Shown here in pieces: positions 63,065 through 64,000 of a stretch of 64,000 nucleotides of DNA. The position numbers and the translations under genes are program-made. Source of the stretch: Flavobacterium sp. HSC-32F16 (lineage in GTDB: Bacteria; Bacteroidota; Bacteroidia; Flavobacteriales; Flavobacteriaceae); NCBI RefSeq assembly GCF_024171645.1, contig NZ_JALKAC010000002.1:744001-808000 (forward strand), in the 5' to 3' direction. A model generated the notes under the pieces. That model saw only the letters and a list, made by a program, of their open reading frames with translations, was not told the origin of the DNA and ran no database searches. Numbering within the stretch: the first letter of the stretch is position 1; each line of letters starts with the position of its first letter.

Positions 63065-63452
63065 GTCGTTTTTGGGCTTTTAATTTGTAAACAGGCTTGA
63101 TTTTATTGTAAAACGATTTGTTCAATTTTATCAGAAAGCTTTTTTTGAAAGTTCTCGGTTTGATTTAAAATTGAGCAGAAGAACATTTTTATATGATGGA
63201 TTAAGGATAACATTGCTTTGTATTATTGGATTTGTGTTCGCAAATATAACACTATTTATAACAAGTCTAAATAAAAATAGTTAAAAAAGCTTAAAAGAAT
63301 CTCAATTCGTTGATTACGAATTAATAATGTTTTGAAAAGAAAAGGGAATTATTAAGAGAAATAAGAATTTTAAAAAAGAAAACCAATTTATTCCAGGGAA
63401 TAAATTGGTTTATGTAAACTAAAACTGTAAACTGAAATCGTAACTAAAAAAA
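63065..63452. other. Intergenic region between gldA and the TonB receptor
   Basis: 388 bp without an ORF. A hairpin AAACCAATTTATTCC/GGAATAAATTGGTTT at 63380-63411 is the likely terminator of gldA on the minus strand (followed by TCTTTTTTAA). The remaining AT-rich part should hold the TonB-receptor promoter, but no clear -33/-7 pair was found. Confidence 0.55.
63380..63411 (-). terminator. Intrinsic terminator of gldA
   Basis: A 14-15 bp stem (AAACCAATTTATTCC, AGG loop region, GGAATAAATTGGTTT) followed on the minus strand by a T-rich tail. Confidence 0.72.
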
Positions 63453-63998
63453 CTATTTAGTAATTTCTCTAAATACAGCTTCCAGGTTTTTATTTTTCTG
63501 ATTTAATTGTAATGTCTTTAATCCATTTTCATTAGCAAAGTCAAAAATAGCTGGCCTCATGTCTTTGTCAGTAACAAAAGTTAATTCCCAAGTCATGTCA
63601 TGCGTGTTTTTGTATGAAGAAATGTTTTTAAGCTTTGCTAAAAGCTGTTCTTCTACCTGATAATCAAACTCTACTTCAATAACTTGCTCTTTATTTGCAG
63701 CAACTAAATGATTTAATTTGTTATCGGCAACAATTTGTCCTTTGTCAATAATTATGACACGGTCGCATATTGCTTCGACTTCCTGCATAATATGTGTTGA
63801 AAGAAAAATGGTTTTATTTTTTCCAATATTTTTGATTACGTTTCGAATTTCCATTAACTGATTCGGATCCAGACCTGTAGTTGGTTCATCCAAAATCAAA
63901 ACATCAGGATTGTGTAATAATGCATTGGCAAGTCCCACACGCTGACGGTATCCTTTTGAGAGCTGACCGATCTTTTTATGGCTCTCCGGTGTCAGTCC
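63453..63998 (-). CDS. gldA: Gliding-motility ABC transporter ATPase GldA, C-terminal part (cut by window edge)
   Basis: The frame enters from the right edge; about 182 residues are visible of ~300. ABC signature LSKGYRQRVGLANALL, Walker B PDVLILDEPTTGLDPNQLME and the switch His in FLSTHIMQEVEAICDRVIII are intact; Walker A lies outside. The C-terminal ~100 residues (QVIEVEFDYQVEEQLLAKLK ... LEAVFREITK) match the GldA-type tail. GldA is required for gliding in Flavobacterium; a Nos/ABC-2 exporter ATPase is the alternative reading. Confidence 0.85.
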   Translation of the reverse strand, partial: GLTPESHKKIGQLSKGYRQRVGLANALLHNPDVLILDEPTTGLDPNQLMEIRNVIKNIGKNKTIFLSTHIMQEVEAICDRVIIIDKGQIVADNKLNHLVAANKEQVIEVEFDYQVEEQLLAKLKNISSYKNTHDMTWELTFVTDKDMRPAIFDFANENGLKTLQLNQKNKNLEAVFREITK

Positions 63999-64000
63999 TG

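Overview
The window is a chromosomal stretch of a Flavobacterium-like member of the Bacteroidota. The evidence is AT-rich DNA, promoters of the TTTG-N17-21-TAnnTTTG type, TonB-dependent receptors with carboxypeptidase-regulatory N-termini, a GLPGLI-family protein, a GldA-type gliding ABC ATPase cut by the right edge, a short MetX and a split MetH. I saw no prophage, CRISPR array, rRNA or tRNA.

Layout. 1-3280 (minus): start of thyA, a bifunctional-nuclease-family protein and etfB-etfA. 3782-8191: pdhB, a DUF5686 outer-membrane protein and an AlkA-like glycosylase. 8324-11487: a soluble and a membrane pyrophosphatase side by side. 11595-22694: deoxynucleoside kinase, GLPGLI protein plus TonB-type partner, M28 peptidase and membrane proteins of unknown role. 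22831-57128: an almost complete sulfur-to-SAM region. It holds metK, a TonB receptor, metY, a degenerate homoserine dehydrogenase paralog, metX, thrA, an OsmC protein, metZ, an Rrf2 regulator, two TauE/SafE permeases, cysH-cysD-cysN, a sulfite reductase fused to a HEPN-like domain, siroheme genes, an FNR-like reductase, split metH and metF. 57295-64000: methyltransferase, dicarboxylate symporter, PLP decarboxylase, TonB receptor and gldA.

How the genes work together. Sulfate is activated by CysDN, reduced by an APS-type CysH (no APS kinase is seen) and by the siroheme sulfite reductase to sulfide. ThrA supplies homoserine, MetX acetylates it, MetY/MetZ add sulfide to give homocysteine, MetH/MetF methylate it, and MetK makes SAM.

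The most striking feature is regulatory. Three short Met/Cys-rich leader ORFs (24429, 27854, 31250/31286), each followed by a strong intrinsic terminator and a sequence complementary to the terminator's 5' arm, precede a TonB receptor, the metY group and the metX-thrA group. They look like ribosome-mediated transcription attenuators that read Met/Cys supply. The same region has a SAM-II-like leader on metK and two SAM-I (S-box) aptamers before metX and metH. Two attenuators are followed by tiny proteins with a similar C-terminal motif. The window is also rich in small palindromic repeats, octamer-phased intergenic arrays, MITE-like elements, and a frameshifted toxin-antitoxin pair flanked by two copies of a composite repeat.
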